Shown here one piece after another: positions 41,132 through 50,501 of a stretch of DNA of 64,000 nucleotides. The stretch's first letter is position 1. Each line of letters opens with the position of its first letter. The notes beneath the pieces are model-generated. The model was not told the origin of the DNA. It was given only the letters and a program-made list of their open reading frames with translations, and searched no databases. A program made the position numbers and the translations under genes. Source of the stretch: Stentor coeruleus (taxonomy: Eukaryota; Ciliophora; Heterotrichea; Heterotrichida; Stentoridae); assembly GCA_001970955.1 (NCBI GenBank), contig MPUH01000104.1, forward strand, positions 1 to 64,000, given 5' to 3'.

Positions 41132-42679
41132 TTAATATAGTGTTGTTTTTCTTATAAGCTGCGTAGGACTATTAACCATTCCTTTGGGAATTGGAACTTT
41201 ACTAAGGATTAAGGATTTATGATATTTTTCAGCTATTTTGATTGCCCAAACAAAAGCTGCGATTTTGCAGAGGTTTTGTTTTTTATTAATTATGTTCTTA
41301 AGATAGATGATTATTGATTTTAGGCATTCAGCTTTATCAATTGATAGTCGGTAGTTTATGAGATTGATAGTTTCTTCACCTGATAAGCTGAAGTCTGTAT
41401 TTTTAGTTAGTTTGACCCATCGAATAAAGAAATTTTTCATCCCACGGCGAAGAAGGTTTATTATTCTACGCATACAAGGTTTTATATTATCAGGTAAAGC
41501 TTGAGTATAATATAATAAAACAAGAGGTTTTTGGGTTATTGCAAATGATTTCTTTTCTTTTGATACTGTTGTTGTGGTTACTTCTTCTTCATATTCATAT
41601 TCGAATTTCGGCTCAGGCCTCCAAGCCTTAAAGCTTTTTTTTAAATTCTTCTTCATTATTCGGCATAAAGATCTTAGGTATGGCTTATAGTCACTGTAAT
41701 CCCATATCACATCTCGTGGTGCTTCTTGATTAGAAGCGAATTCTTTAAGTTCTTGAAATGCTGTATCAAGTCTTGCGTAGATTAATGTTGAAAAAGCTCC
41801 TAAGCTTTTTCTAAGCTTAAGTTTGAAATTTTTCCTTATGGATGTATTTGATCTTTTTATAGTTTCTTCTTTGACATGGGGTTTATCTTTTATGTAATTT
41901 TTCCATTTTTCAAATTTTTGTTTTGTGCATTGGAAGTATCTCAAATTAGCATTGTGGCTTATTAGTTTTAATAAGAGAAAATCATCTCGAATCCTCTCTT
42001 TTAAATTCCTATCATCTTGATCTTTAACTATCACCATCCATCTCCAAAAAGCTCTTTGTTCAAGATTAACACGGCCTTTTTTAATCATTTCATCAATACA
42101 AATCCGTTTGATTTTCTTAACCTGAACTTTTGTAAGAAATCTATCTCTTTTCTTTGATAATTTCGCCCTAAGAATACTATCAAAAGATACTTTTAAATTA
42201 AGTAAACAGCGTAAATGAAATATCCTTACAAAAAAAGCTAGTGGTTTAGTTCTTTTGACTATAGATTTAGATGGAACCCAACCTTGAACTCCTCGCGAGT
42301 CTATTATTTGATATGAGGGGCATGTGACTATTAAGAAAGCTGCAGTTCTAATAAACGAATTATATTTCATATAGACAAGTGATTGTAAAAGGTTGAATAA
42401 GTTGTAGCATCCCTTTGCATATTTATAATAGTTTATGTTTTGTATTGGGAGCATGTCTATATTACTTGGGGGTTCTGGCAAGGCTCCTTTCAAAAGAGCT
42501 TTTGCAAATTTTATATAGGCTTTGAGGTTTTCTCGAGGATATTTTTCAATGTTTTTTCTTGAGTTCATTTCAATGATGGATGCTTTGAGTTCGCTATCTT
42601 GGGCGTTGTAGAACCATAAATTGAAATTCTCTCTGTCTTCGTTACCGATTGATTGTAAAAGAGTTTTAAAGGCTTCCAT
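41132..42679 (-). CDS. Unrecognised helical protein with F/W-spaced segments
   Basis: 515 residues, very basic and helical. Repeated aromatic-Trp segments occur, such as RAFWRWMVIVKD, QKFEKWKNYIKD, LKKSFKAWRPEP, NFFIRWVKLTKN and AFVWAIKIAEK. These resemble the segments of the protein at 4936-5886, suggesting a shared lineage-specific family. The pattern F-x(2-3)-W-(R/K) is that of Sfi1-type centrin-binding repeats, but the spacing between units is irregular. An acidic EYEYEEEVTTTT patch lies at about 357-370. Centrin binding and a role in contractile fibres or basal bodies is a hypothesis only. Confidence 0.75.
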   Translation of the reverse strand: MEAFKTLLQSIGNEDRENFNLWFYNAQDSELKASIIEMNSRKNIEKYPRENLKAYIKFAKALLKGALPEPPSNIDMLPIQNINYYKYAKGCYNLFNLLQSLVYMKYNSFIRTAAFLIVTCPSYQIIDSRGVQGWVPSKSIVKRTKPLAFFVRIFHLRCLLNLKVSFDSILRAKLSKKRDRFLTKVQVKKIKRICIDEMIKKGRVNLEQRAFWRWMVIVKDQDDRNLKERIRDDFLLLKLISHNANLRYFQCTKQKFEKWKNYIKDKPHVKEETIKRSNTSIRKNFKLKLRKSLGAFSTLIYARLDTAFQELKEFASNQEAPRDVIWDYSDYKPYLRSLCRIMKKNLKKSFKAWRPEPKFEYEYEEEVTTTTVSKEKKSFAITQKPLVLLYYTQALPDNIKPCMRRIINLLRRGMKNFFIRWVKLTKNTDFSLSGEETINLINYRLSIDKAECLKSIIIYLKNIINKKQNLCKIAAFVWAIKIAEKYHKSLILSKVPIPKGMVNSPTQLIRKTTLY

Positions 42680-43297
42680 TAACAGATTTATATATATTTA
42701 AATTTTTAATTTGGATGATATAAATATTTATTGTGTTGTTGGAGGCGTATTAGTTTAGTGATAATCTGATATAATCATTGGGATATGCAATTGCAAACAA
42801 AAAATATGATAAATAGTTTTACTGGTAGTAATAAAAGAAGGTGTGAATATTTATCTTGGAATATAAAATGGTTAGATAAGATTTAAATGGTTTTAATACA
42901 ATTTTTGATGAAAAATTATGTGTTAGTAGAGGATTAACTTTTTTTTTTTCAGTTAAAAACTATAGGCTGTTCATGAATTTTAGATTACAATCAAATCAAT
43001 AAAGCAAAAAACCGATATACCCTTACAAGCAAAATACCATAATTTTTCTATAATCATTAAATCTTTCAAATCTTTTATTGTTCCTAAATATTATAAATCT
43101 TTAAAAATATATACAATCATTCTAAACTCTCTAATTTTTTAAAAGTATTAATTACCTATAAAAATCATCTTAAATGAACAAAAACATAGCATTTTAAACT
43201 AAATAAAAAAATCCCTTCAACCCAAAACCATCCATAACCCATTTTAAAAATCACCATTAATATTATCAAAATAAATATTATCTATAAAGATCATTAA
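42680..43297. other. Intergenic with a sharp composition switch
   Basis: Both neighbours are on the minus strand. 42680-42955 is G/T-rich on plus (upstream of the gene at 42679); 42960-43297 is C/A-rich with almost no G on plus (downstream of the gene at 43298). By hand count 43201-43260 has 17 C and no G. The switch at about 42955 probably marks the border between the two transcription units. Confidence 0.55.
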
Positions 43298-44290
43298 TTA
43301 TCTTGTTTCAAAAGAAGATCTAGGCCTAGCAAATTGCTTACACTTTTTATCCCCATCTTCAGATTGTTGTCCATTCCTAGATGCTGACCTAACATCCCCA
43401 CTACGCAATTTATCAATATCTTCATTAAGTGCTGAAATTTGATCATCATACGCTTTAAGCTTAGATCTACTATTAGCTTCACTTTGTTTTTTATACATTT
43501 GCAATGATTTTATCAACTCACCAATTTCTTTTTCTTGTTTTTTACCTGGTTTTTCATCTAATGTATTATGTTTTATATGTAAAGACGGTGTTTTTTTAAC
43601 TTTTTTAGGAATGTCTGATGTGTCTTCATCATATTCAGGAGTTGCTTCAAGAACTCTTGAATGAGCTAAACTTGAACTTTTACGATCTTTAGATGAGTTT
43701 TCTTCTTGTAATGCTTTGATTCTTTCTTCAAGGTCAAAATTCATATTAATTGTTAGTTTTGTTGTTTTGTCTATATTAACAGGTTCTTTTGAAGATGAAA
43801 CTTGATTTTTTTCACTAATACTGTTGTTATAAGACGATATTTTTTTAGTTATCATATTTCGGTTATCTTTAAGTAAGTTTTTATAGTCTAAACGGGGAGG
43901 TCTTGGCTCAAGATATTGTCCTGGAATCTTAACTTGATGATCTTGTGTTAAACTTTCTAGTTTTTTATAAAGTATTGCATTTTCTTGTTCCAGTTGTTTT
44001 AATCTTTGAGAGTTTTGTTTTAACTCACGTATTTCTGAGTCTTTGGAAGATATGATTTTTGTCATTTCTTGTAATCGTTTGTTTAATGATTCTATGTCTT
44101 TGTCTCGTTCGTAGATTAATTCTAAGTTATAAGTGAAATCATCATAGAGTTTTTTGAACTGGGTTTGAAAGTTTTCAAGTTGTGATTCTTTATCTTTGAG
44201 TTGTTCTTGAAGTTGGATTATTTTTATGTTTAAGGGTTTTTCAAGTTCTTTTTCACGCCTACTATATCGAGACTTCCCTTCTTCGGCCAT
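43298..44290 (-). CDS. Coiled-coil protein, 330 residues
   Basis: The N-terminal 125 residues form a long coil (KLYDDFTYNLELIYERDKDI, LEQENAILYKKLESL). Then come a Lys/Ser-rich linker, two more short coils (LEERIKALQEENSS, EIGELIKSLQMYKKQSE) and a basic tail. No known domain. Single exon; start in the first ATG after the G/T-rich flank. Confidence 0.7.
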   Translation of the reverse strand: MAEEGKSRYSRREKELEKPLNIKIIQLQEQLKDKESQLENFQTQFKKLYDDFTYNLELIYERDKDIESLNKRLQEMTKIISSKDSEIRELKQNSQRLKQLEQENAILYKKLESLTQDHQVKIPGQYLEPRPPRLDYKNLLKDNRNMITKKISSYNNSISEKNQVSSSKEPVNIDKTTKLTINMNFDLEERIKALQEENSSKDRKSSSLAHSRVLEATPEYDEDTSDIPKKVKKTPSLHIKHNTLDEKPGKKQEKEIGELIKSLQMYKKQSEANSRSKLKAYDDQISALNEDIDKLRSGDVRSASRNGQQSEDGDKKCKQFARPRSSFETR

Positions 44291-44721
44291 TTAAATTATT
44301 TTACTATTTGTAATGTTATAATAATTATTACTGGATTAGATTTTGATCAATTTTTGAATTTATTGAGATTTAGATATTAAGATTTTTATTTATAGTAATT
44401 ATATTATAATTATGAACTTATGTTAGAAACAAAATAAAATGATTATATTTTTATTTTTATATGCTTTAATTTCAAATCATCCATCTCATATTCTGATAAA
44501 AAATAATCAATATAAACATACAATTTTTACTAAACACTTTAAATCTAAAAGAAATATGCAATTTTTTACATAATAATCATTCGCTTAGATATATAAAATT
44601 TTATTCAAAATAATAAAAACTATAAAAAATAACTAGTCATATGCTTATAATTCTTAAAAAGGTTATCTAGTATTATATATTTATATTCAGGAAAATTATC
44701 AAATTTCTAACTATTACCTTA
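44291..44721. other. Intergenic
   Basis: AT-rich spacer between two minus-strand genes. No frame or repeat recognised. Confidence 0.5.
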
Positions 44722-45996
44722 TTAATTCCATCCTTGCCCGCTGACGAATTTCGTAACCATATCAAAAACAGCTGCAGGTTGATCATAAGGTGAAAAGTGT
44801 CCAGCTTTTTGAACAACTACAAAGGTCATATTGCTATACTGCTGAACATATCCGACAATATTATTTTGTATTTTCCACAAAATCTTGCGTGACTTTAAAA
44901 ACCCTTGCATGTTAGGCCAATTAATAACTGGAAACCAATTTTCTACACCTCTTGTATTAATAAGTAAATCATCTTGTCCATTGTATACCATAACTCTCAA
45001 ATTGCTAAGTAAATACGGCATCCAGTTTGTGACAAATCCTTGAGTAATATCAGCACTGAAAGCTAAATAAACATCATTATTGCATTCAATCCAATTAACA
45101 TTACTAGGAACATTTAATAAATTCTTGTTTGTATCATTAGCTAACCAAGCAGGATAATTTCCCATATCAGGCATTGCATATGTGCGCATATTATAAAGAT
45201 TCACATTATAACTATAAGTTTCTAAGTCATTTTGGACTTTATTCAAATAGTTATTCGCAGAAACATAATTGCCTCCTTTAATGTTAAAAGCGATCTGTGA
45301 CTCAGTTAGATTTATTAGTACGTTTTGTACTCTATTTAGCAATCCAAGATCAAAAGCTACATCACCATAATTTTGTGTTTGGTATAAAGCATCACATAAT
45401 GGATCTCCCATTGCAATACCTTTAAGAGGTATTGGAATAACTCCTGTTACTTTAGCGCTTTGATTTTCCTGAAGAATTTTATAAGCAATCCCAGGGATCC
45501 AATGTCCAGCATAGCTTTCACCAAAAATATAAAAGTCTCTATTGAACCAATTTGGGTATTTTACCGCGATAATCTGAAGGAAGTTATAAAGATAAGAACT
45601 TGACCCAGCTGTTGAGTTTTGATAATCACTTGGAGTTGTTGCAAAAGAATATCCTGATCCATATGGATAATCAACTGAGATTATATGGTAACTCTGAGCC
45701 CATGAGTTGTTGTTAAAATGTGGCTGAGCATTATCATCAATGTATATTGGGGATATTCTCTCACCCAAAAGTCCAGCTTCTCCTGAACATCCAGGTCCTC
45801 CTTGAAGCCACATAATAAGAGGTTTTTTATCAGTGTTGATGTTACCATTAAAAGCATTGAATTGCCAATAAAATAGTGAAGAGCCAGTAAGTGGATTAAC
45901 TACTATTTCACCAGAATACCCACTTGCTCCTAATAAATTCCAAGGACCATCAGTATCTCCTTGGACTAAAGATATAAGTACTAGACTTATTAACAT
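44722..45996 (-). CDS. Serine carboxypeptidase (peptidase S10)
   Basis: 424 residues with a short signal peptide (MLISLVLISLVQG). The S10 alpha/beta-hydrolase markers are in order: PLIMWLQGGPGCSGEAGLLGE (oxyanion hole), VDYPYGSGYSF, IFGESYAGHWIPG (catalytic Ser), YNGQDDLLINTRG (catalytic Asp) and VVQKAGHFSPYDQP (catalytic His). The enzyme removes C-terminal amino acids at acid pH, in lysosomes/food vacuoles or outside. Pro after the His segment is typical. Length is normal. Single exon. Confidence 0.95.
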   Translation of the reverse strand: MLISLVLISLVQGDTDGPWNLLGASGYSGEIVVNPLTGSSLFYWQFNAFNGNINTDKKPLIMWLQGGPGCSGEAGLLGERISPIYIDDNAQPHFNNNSWAQSYHIISVDYPYGSGYSFATTPSDYQNSTAGSSSYLYNFLQIIAVKYPNWFNRDFYIFGESYAGHWIPGIAYKILQENQSAKVTGVIPIPLKGIAMGDPLCDALYQTQNYGDVAFDLGLLNRVQNVLINLTESQIAFNIKGGNYVSANNYLNKVQNDLETYSYNVNLYNMRTYAMPDMGNYPAWLANDTNKNLLNVPSNVNWIECNNDVYLAFSADITQGFVTNWMPYLLSNLRVMVYNGQDDLLINTRGVENWFPVINWPNMQGFLKSRKILWKIQNNIVGYVQQYSNMTFVVVQKAGHFSPYDQPAAVFDMVTKFVSGQGWN

Positions 45997-46567
45997 TATT
46001 TCACCAGTTTAGAAAATATGTTTTTTTATCATAAGGGTTATCCTAAAAAACTATTAGTAGATATGAATTATAATGTAATCGCATTAGATCTTTCAATTGT
46101 TTTTACTCAGCAAATACTTACTAAGATGCTTTGTCATTTTTGTTATTCTTTTTCTAAGTTTATGCATATTATTACCATTCTAAATATCTCCATAATATTA
46201 ATATGGATTATCTCCTAGGCCGATTTTATATATCATTAAGTCTATGGTATATCCTTGAATTTCCAGAGCATATATCAAAATCACTCATAAATATTCAGCT
46301 TAAATATTTGTTTAATCTAACTGCAGATATTGAGGATTTCTCAATGATCTTCTCAGGAGCTTTGATTTTCCTTTATGAATTTCATAGTTTTTTTGCTCTA
46401 TTCAACAAGACTATAATATCAGTTTTTAAACATAAAACGATTTTGCATTTTGTGATGCTTTATTTACATAATTTTTTTTCTAATGAGTATCTTTAGGAAA
46501 AATTACATATCACAATGGAAGTTTTTTTGGTAAAGAGGGGATATTTCTTAGTATTTTGAACTAAAAA
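45997..46567. other. Intergenic; doubtful frames on both strands
   Basis: Two overlapping plus frames (46018-46218, 46203-46496) are hydrophobic and unlike any family. The minus strand also reads protein-like between about 46440 and 46190 with stops. It may be a very old gene remnant; nothing can be named. Confidence 0.35.
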
Positions 46568-48292
46568 ATGTCATCAGCTGATGTAGCTAAAAAGCTAGAT
46601 GAAGTGTCAATGAGTAGGGTTTCGATTTCCGAAGCTATAAAAGAACTAGAGTTATCAAGAGAAGCCTTTTCGCATGCTGGGCAAATACAGGACCAGCTGA
46701 AATCACATGAGAGTTGGATTAATGAGATAAAATACGTAATGGAATCTGTCGTAACATTTAACTTTTTCAACACAAGAATGGAAGAGTTTGCTCATGCTAT
46801 GGATAGGGCTATTAAAGCTAGGGTTGATGAACTGAGTGTTTCTGTTATTAACCAACTTAACAATAAAGTTACAATGGCAGATGCTGACAATTTACTAAGT
46901 AAAAAAGTATCTTGGAATGCTTATAGCACTTTAAGCCAACAAGTAGGTCTTTTAAAGTCTCGTATGGACAAACATATTTTTTCTGACTTTGAAGGATTTA
47001 AAACTAAAATCAAACTTGAACTTACCAATAAAAACAATGATAAAAAAACAGCGGATATAGGAAGCAATGAAGAAATAGTTCAATTAAAATCCCGTATAAA
47101 TACTATTGAGCAACAGATTCAACAAATGTTTAATGAAGAGGATTTAATGGATGATGAACATGATAGTCAAGAAGAACTAGATAATATGATGGATGATTTA
47201 GAAAGAGCAGTTGCTAAAAACACAAAATCAAATGATTTTATAGAAGATACAGATTTAAATGATGATGCTCATGAATTTGAATGTAAATCTCCAAAAGGAC
47301 AAAGTGGAGATAATGATAAACTTCAAATTGATGATAAGAATTTGTCTCAATTTAAAGCTGATGGAATAACACCAAGGAATAGAGACTCTAGAAGCATTGT
47401 AAGGAAAAATAGTAAAGAAAGTAGTTCAGGAAGTCGCTTAGTAGGGGGAACTTCAGGGGCAATAAGGCAACTAAACAAAAAAATCTTGACAATTTCCAAA
47501 GATTTCGAAGACCACAAAGCTGATTTCGATAACTTCAGAATTGAAACCCAAAAACTTCTTATCTCAATAGCAGAACTTGAAGCAAAATTCGAAGAAACAA
47601 ATGAAAAATTCAAATCAATTGACGAAAGACTAGAAATCATGCAAGCAAGTTTTCTCAGGGCTTTACGTAGAAGTGGAAAACCTAAAGAAATATCTGAAAT
47701 TATAGAAAGAAAACAATCAGTAAGACAAAGCAACAGCAAAGATATCGATAGTATAACAAAAATCATTGATGATAAGTTCAAAAGGATAATAAAAGTTGAA
47801 AATGATCATTCTAGGTTTTCAAATGATTTGCTTTTAATGAAAAATTTTGTTAGAGAAAAGCTTTCTGGATTATCATCAAGTGCTGTTATGAATACAGATA
47901 TTCTTGCAAACATGCAAAAAGAACTTGAAAGTATGAAAAAAAAAGTGCTTTTTGTTGAAAGCGAGTTAAAAGAAAAAATTGAAGAAGTAAATAGAGAAGT
48001 TGCAAAAATTAAAGGACCCATGGTGGATATGGTATCAGATTTAAATAGAGAAAGCGCGACAACCCAAGAAGAGATAAAAAGAAACCAGGATGTTATAAGA
48101 TCATTGATTGAAGACTATCAAATACGGCCACAAAGCCAGTTATCATATAAACCAGCAGTCACAGAAAGCTTGAAAAGTGATTTCAGATGCCATACAAGGG
48201 CTAATAGCGCTACCCCAACAGTTTCAATCAAAAGAAGGTACAACAAAGTTTTGTCAATACACGAAAAATCAGATAGAATATGCTTCAAATAA
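46568..48292 (+). CDS. Coiled-coil protein, 574 residues
   Basis: Coiled-coil blocks (about 5-60, 85-170, 310-390, 410-500) are separated by an acidic linker (EEDLMDDEHDSQEELDNMM, about 190-240) and a Ser/Arg-rich part (RDSRSIVRKNSKESSSGSR). The tail is basic. No known domain was recognised. Single exon, clean frame and codon use like its neighbours. Scaffold function is inferred from composition only. Confidence 0.75.
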   Translation: MSSADVAKKLDEVSMSRVSISEAIKELELSREAFSHAGQIQDQLKSHESWINEIKYVMESVVTFNFFNTRMEEFAHAMDRAIKARVDELSVSVINQLNNKVTMADADNLLSKKVSWNAYSTLSQQVGLLKSRMDKHIFSDFEGFKTKIKLELTNKNNDKKTADIGSNEEIVQLKSRINTIEQQIQQMFNEEDLMDDEHDSQEELDNMMDDLERAVAKNTKSNDFIEDTDLNDDAHEFECKSPKGQSGDNDKLQIDDKNLSQFKADGITPRNRDSRSIVRKNSKESSSGSRLVGGTSGAIRQLNKKILTISKDFEDHKADFDNFRIETQKLLISIAELEAKFEETNEKFKSIDERLEIMQASFLRALRRSGKPKEISEIIERKQSVRQSNSKDIDSITKIIDDKFKRIIKVENDHSRFSNDLLLMKNFVREKLSGLSSSAVMNTDILANMQKELESMKKKVLFVESELKEKIEEVNREVAKIKGPMVDMVSDLNRESATTQEEIKRNQDVIRSLIEDYQIRPQSQLSYKPAVTESLKSDFRCHTRANSATPTVSIKRRYNKVLSIHEKSDRICFK

Positions 48293-48424
48293 CTGTAAAT
48301 ATACCTTAAAAAACTATTATAATCATAAAACATAAAAATTTACCCTTTAAAATTCTCTACCAAAAATCTTCAATTTCTAAAAAAAATCTTTTACAAAAAA
48401 TTGAAATTTTCTATCTAACCCTAA

Positions 48425-49261
48425 CTAATCTTTTTTTATCCCAGCAAGTTTAAGCTTCTCATAAATAACCCAAACAATCGTAAACCCACTTGATCTTTCA
48501 ATAAGCCTAATCTTCAACCCAACTGTAAATCCATTAATCCCTTCATTTTGATATATTTTAATCAAAGCATCAAAAATATTCTTATATCTATGTTCATCAT
48601 GTGTAGCAACATGACAAAACTGTTGTCTAGTTTTAATAATATCAAAAGGTTGAGTAAGTAATGTTGCTGTAAATCCTGCTGACATACCAGCCATAGTCCT
48701 ATTTTTCATAGATGGTTGATCACTTCCACTCATCGATGAAAAAATACTAGAAAATAGCTCATAAAATCCATATGCCAAGCCTGCAAAAGGTAAATCTCTT
48801 AATAAACATGATGTTAATCCTCGATAATAACCTTTAATACCTTCTTCTGTATATATACGAAATATACCTTCTGATACACTTTGATAACCTGAACCATGAG
48901 GAGCTTCCATTCGAACTTTTATTATACTTAAAGGAGATAAAGATACTATTGTAAGTCCTCTTGAAATCATAGCTATAAGACTGTTACTTGTAAATCCAAT
49001 ATTTGATGTAGGAATAAGAGATTTTAATGTTTCTAAATAGTAAAAGCTAATACCTGAACCTATAAATCCTTTATAGCATGCTGGTCTTAAACCTCTCCAG
49101 AAACCAGAAATCCCGTATTGCTGTTTTACAAATGATATGGATTGGGATATTGAAAAGTTTTTGTTTATTGTTAGGATATTGGTTTTTATCACGTCAAGCG
49201 GCTGGATCAGAGTAGATGTTATTATACCTGATATTGACCCCCTGAAGAAGATATTGTCCAT
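48425..49261 (-). CDS. Mitochondrial carrier, SLC25A38/Hem25-like
   Basis: 278 residues with three carrier repeats. PX[D/E]XX[K/R] motifs: QPLDVIKTNI (repeat 1), SPLSIIKVRM (repeat 2, first acid replaced by Ser) and QPFDIIKTRQ (repeat 3). GYYRGLTSCLLRDLPFAGLAYGFYE matches the LLRDAPFSG.Y..FY block of SLC25A38, and GFTVGLKIRLIERSSGFTIVWVIYE matches its third repeat. SLC25A38/Hem25 brings glycine into mitochondria for haem synthesis in yeast and man. Inner mitochondrial membrane. The S10 replacement in repeat 2 is common in this subfamily's atypical second repeat. Subfamily call is tentative; carrier family is certain. Confidence 0.85.
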   Translation of the reverse strand: MDNIFFRGSISGIITSTLIQPLDVIKTNILTINKNFSISQSISFVKQQYGISGFWRGLRPACYKGFIGSGISFYYLETLKSLIPTSNIGFTSNSLIAMISRGLTIVSLSPLSIIKVRMEAPHGSGYQSVSEGIFRIYTEEGIKGYYRGLTSCLLRDLPFAGLAYGFYELFSSIFSSMSGSDQPSMKNRTMAGMSAGFTATLLTQPFDIIKTRQQFCHVATHDEHRYKNIFDALIKIYQNEGINGFTVGLKIRLIERSSGFTIVWVIYEKLKLAGIKKD

Positions 49262-49569
49262 ATGGTTTTTTAATTATGGATTTATGCTTTTTTTAACTTG
49301 GAAATTGTGGAGATTATTTTGGAAAAAATTATGGGGAGAGAAAGTGCTTGGGTTGGGACTAGTTTTTTAAAGAAATTTTATGTTTTAATAGGTAAAAAAT
49401 TTGGGTTTTTGGTTGTGTTTTGGGCTTTGATGAGTTTTAATGGAATTTTGGTTTTTTAATTTTTGATTGTTTTTGTGAGTTTGGGTTTTGGTGATACAAT
49501 GATGTTTGTAATCTGTGGATTTTGAGAGGTTCTTTTAGTATAAATTAAATCAGAAAGCATATTTACTAA
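49262..49569. other. G/T-rich upstream flank of the carrier gene
   Basis: On plus this is strongly G/T-rich (49381-49440: 16 G, 1 C by hand count), meaning C-rich and G-free on the carrier gene's coding strand. A plus frame at 49137-49370 is a by-product. No other feature. Confidence 0.5.
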
Positions 49570-50070
49570 CTAACTATAAGTTACTGTCATTGTTAGTTTG
49601 TATAAAAGCCCACAATCGCCTATACCTGAATTTACAACAGTGACTTCTAATAAATTTACTCCAGTGACAAACTTGCTTGTACTGATTGTGCATGTTTTTT
49701 TATTTGCATAAGTTGTCCCAGTAGTATCATCACAGCTTATACTACTACCATTTAGCAGAGTTGTAAAAACTCCATCAGCAGCTATTTCTAAACTGGCAGA
49801 AGCCGCTGTTCCAGCAACAAAAAAGTACTTGTAGAATTTTCCATTACCTGAAGGACCTGCCCCACTAGCAATATCCCAAATCCAACTTGCCCCTGTTATT
49901 GATGATGTCCATGCACCATTTGTCGCAGTCACAATAGCAAAAGCACCTGAAGGAGTGGAAGGCCCTTCTAGCCAGTTGCTTGTATCACTTGTAATAAAAA
50001 ACGCCAAAGTTGTCGCTGATGATAAAGATATAAGGCATAAAGCAAATAAAGTAGTAAGAAGTTGGACCAT
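49570..50070 (-). CDS. Small secreted beta-rich protein
   Basis: 166 residues with a signal peptide (MVQLLTTLFALCLISLSSA). The mature part is Ser/Thr/Gly/Ala-rich and beta-stranded, with ASWIWD, FYKYFFV, LEIAADGVFTTLLNGS and VTGVNLLEVTVVNSG. This order (W.W, F.K.F, A.D..F...LNG, L..G.N.L.V...N.G) is like the galactose-binding jelly roll seen in PA14/discoidin-type lectin domains, and two Cys pairs may brace it. A carbohydrate-binding surface or secreted protein is a reasonable guess. GC content is higher than in neighbours, probably from amino-acid composition. Confidence 0.7.
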   Translation of the reverse strand: MVQLLTTLFALCLISLSSATTLAFFITSDTSNWLEGPSTPSGAFAIVTATNGAWTSSITGASWIWDIASGAGPSGNGKFYKYFFVAGTAASASLEIAADGVFTTLLNGSSISCDDTTGTTYANKKTCTISTSKFVTGVNLLEVTVVNSGIGDCGLLYKLTMTVTYS

Positions 50071-50501
50071 ATTTATAGATAAAATAAATTTTGAAAAATA
50101 TTCATAATTTGTATAAACCTAATCTTAATTATTTTCTCAGAGTTAATCATCCATGATTATAAATTAAAAACATGTTCCAACTATATTCAATTTGCAATAA
50201 AGCTTCCTAGATTAATTACAGTGATTTGTAATAAATTTATTCTAACAATAAAACAACAAGAATTCACTATACATATTTTTATTTCTGAGACCCTTTGAAA
50301 AATTTAAAAGTATTCAACTGATGAAGTTTTAAAATAAAGTCTAACTAAAAATATAGTTACGATATTAATTGCAGAAATTTTATATGAATTTTAAATGCCC
50401 TGAAAACCTATTAATAAAGTAAAAAAACCTTATAATATCGATTTATAAAAACTAAAATATTAAATTCATTACAAGTCAATATTCCTAGCATTATAATATA
50501 A
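50071..50501. other. Divergent intergenic region
   Basis: Upstream of both the secreted-protein gene (minus) and the PA-TM-RING-like gene (plus). No frame; no motif recognised. Confidence 0.5.

Noticed and set aside
46018-46496. Two overlapping hydrophobic plus frames
   Set aside because: No signal-peptide logic, no homology, different frames; treated as spacer or old relic.
49137-49370. Plus frame over the start of the carrier gene
   Set aside because: Antisense to a clear mitochondrial carrier and in its skewed flank.
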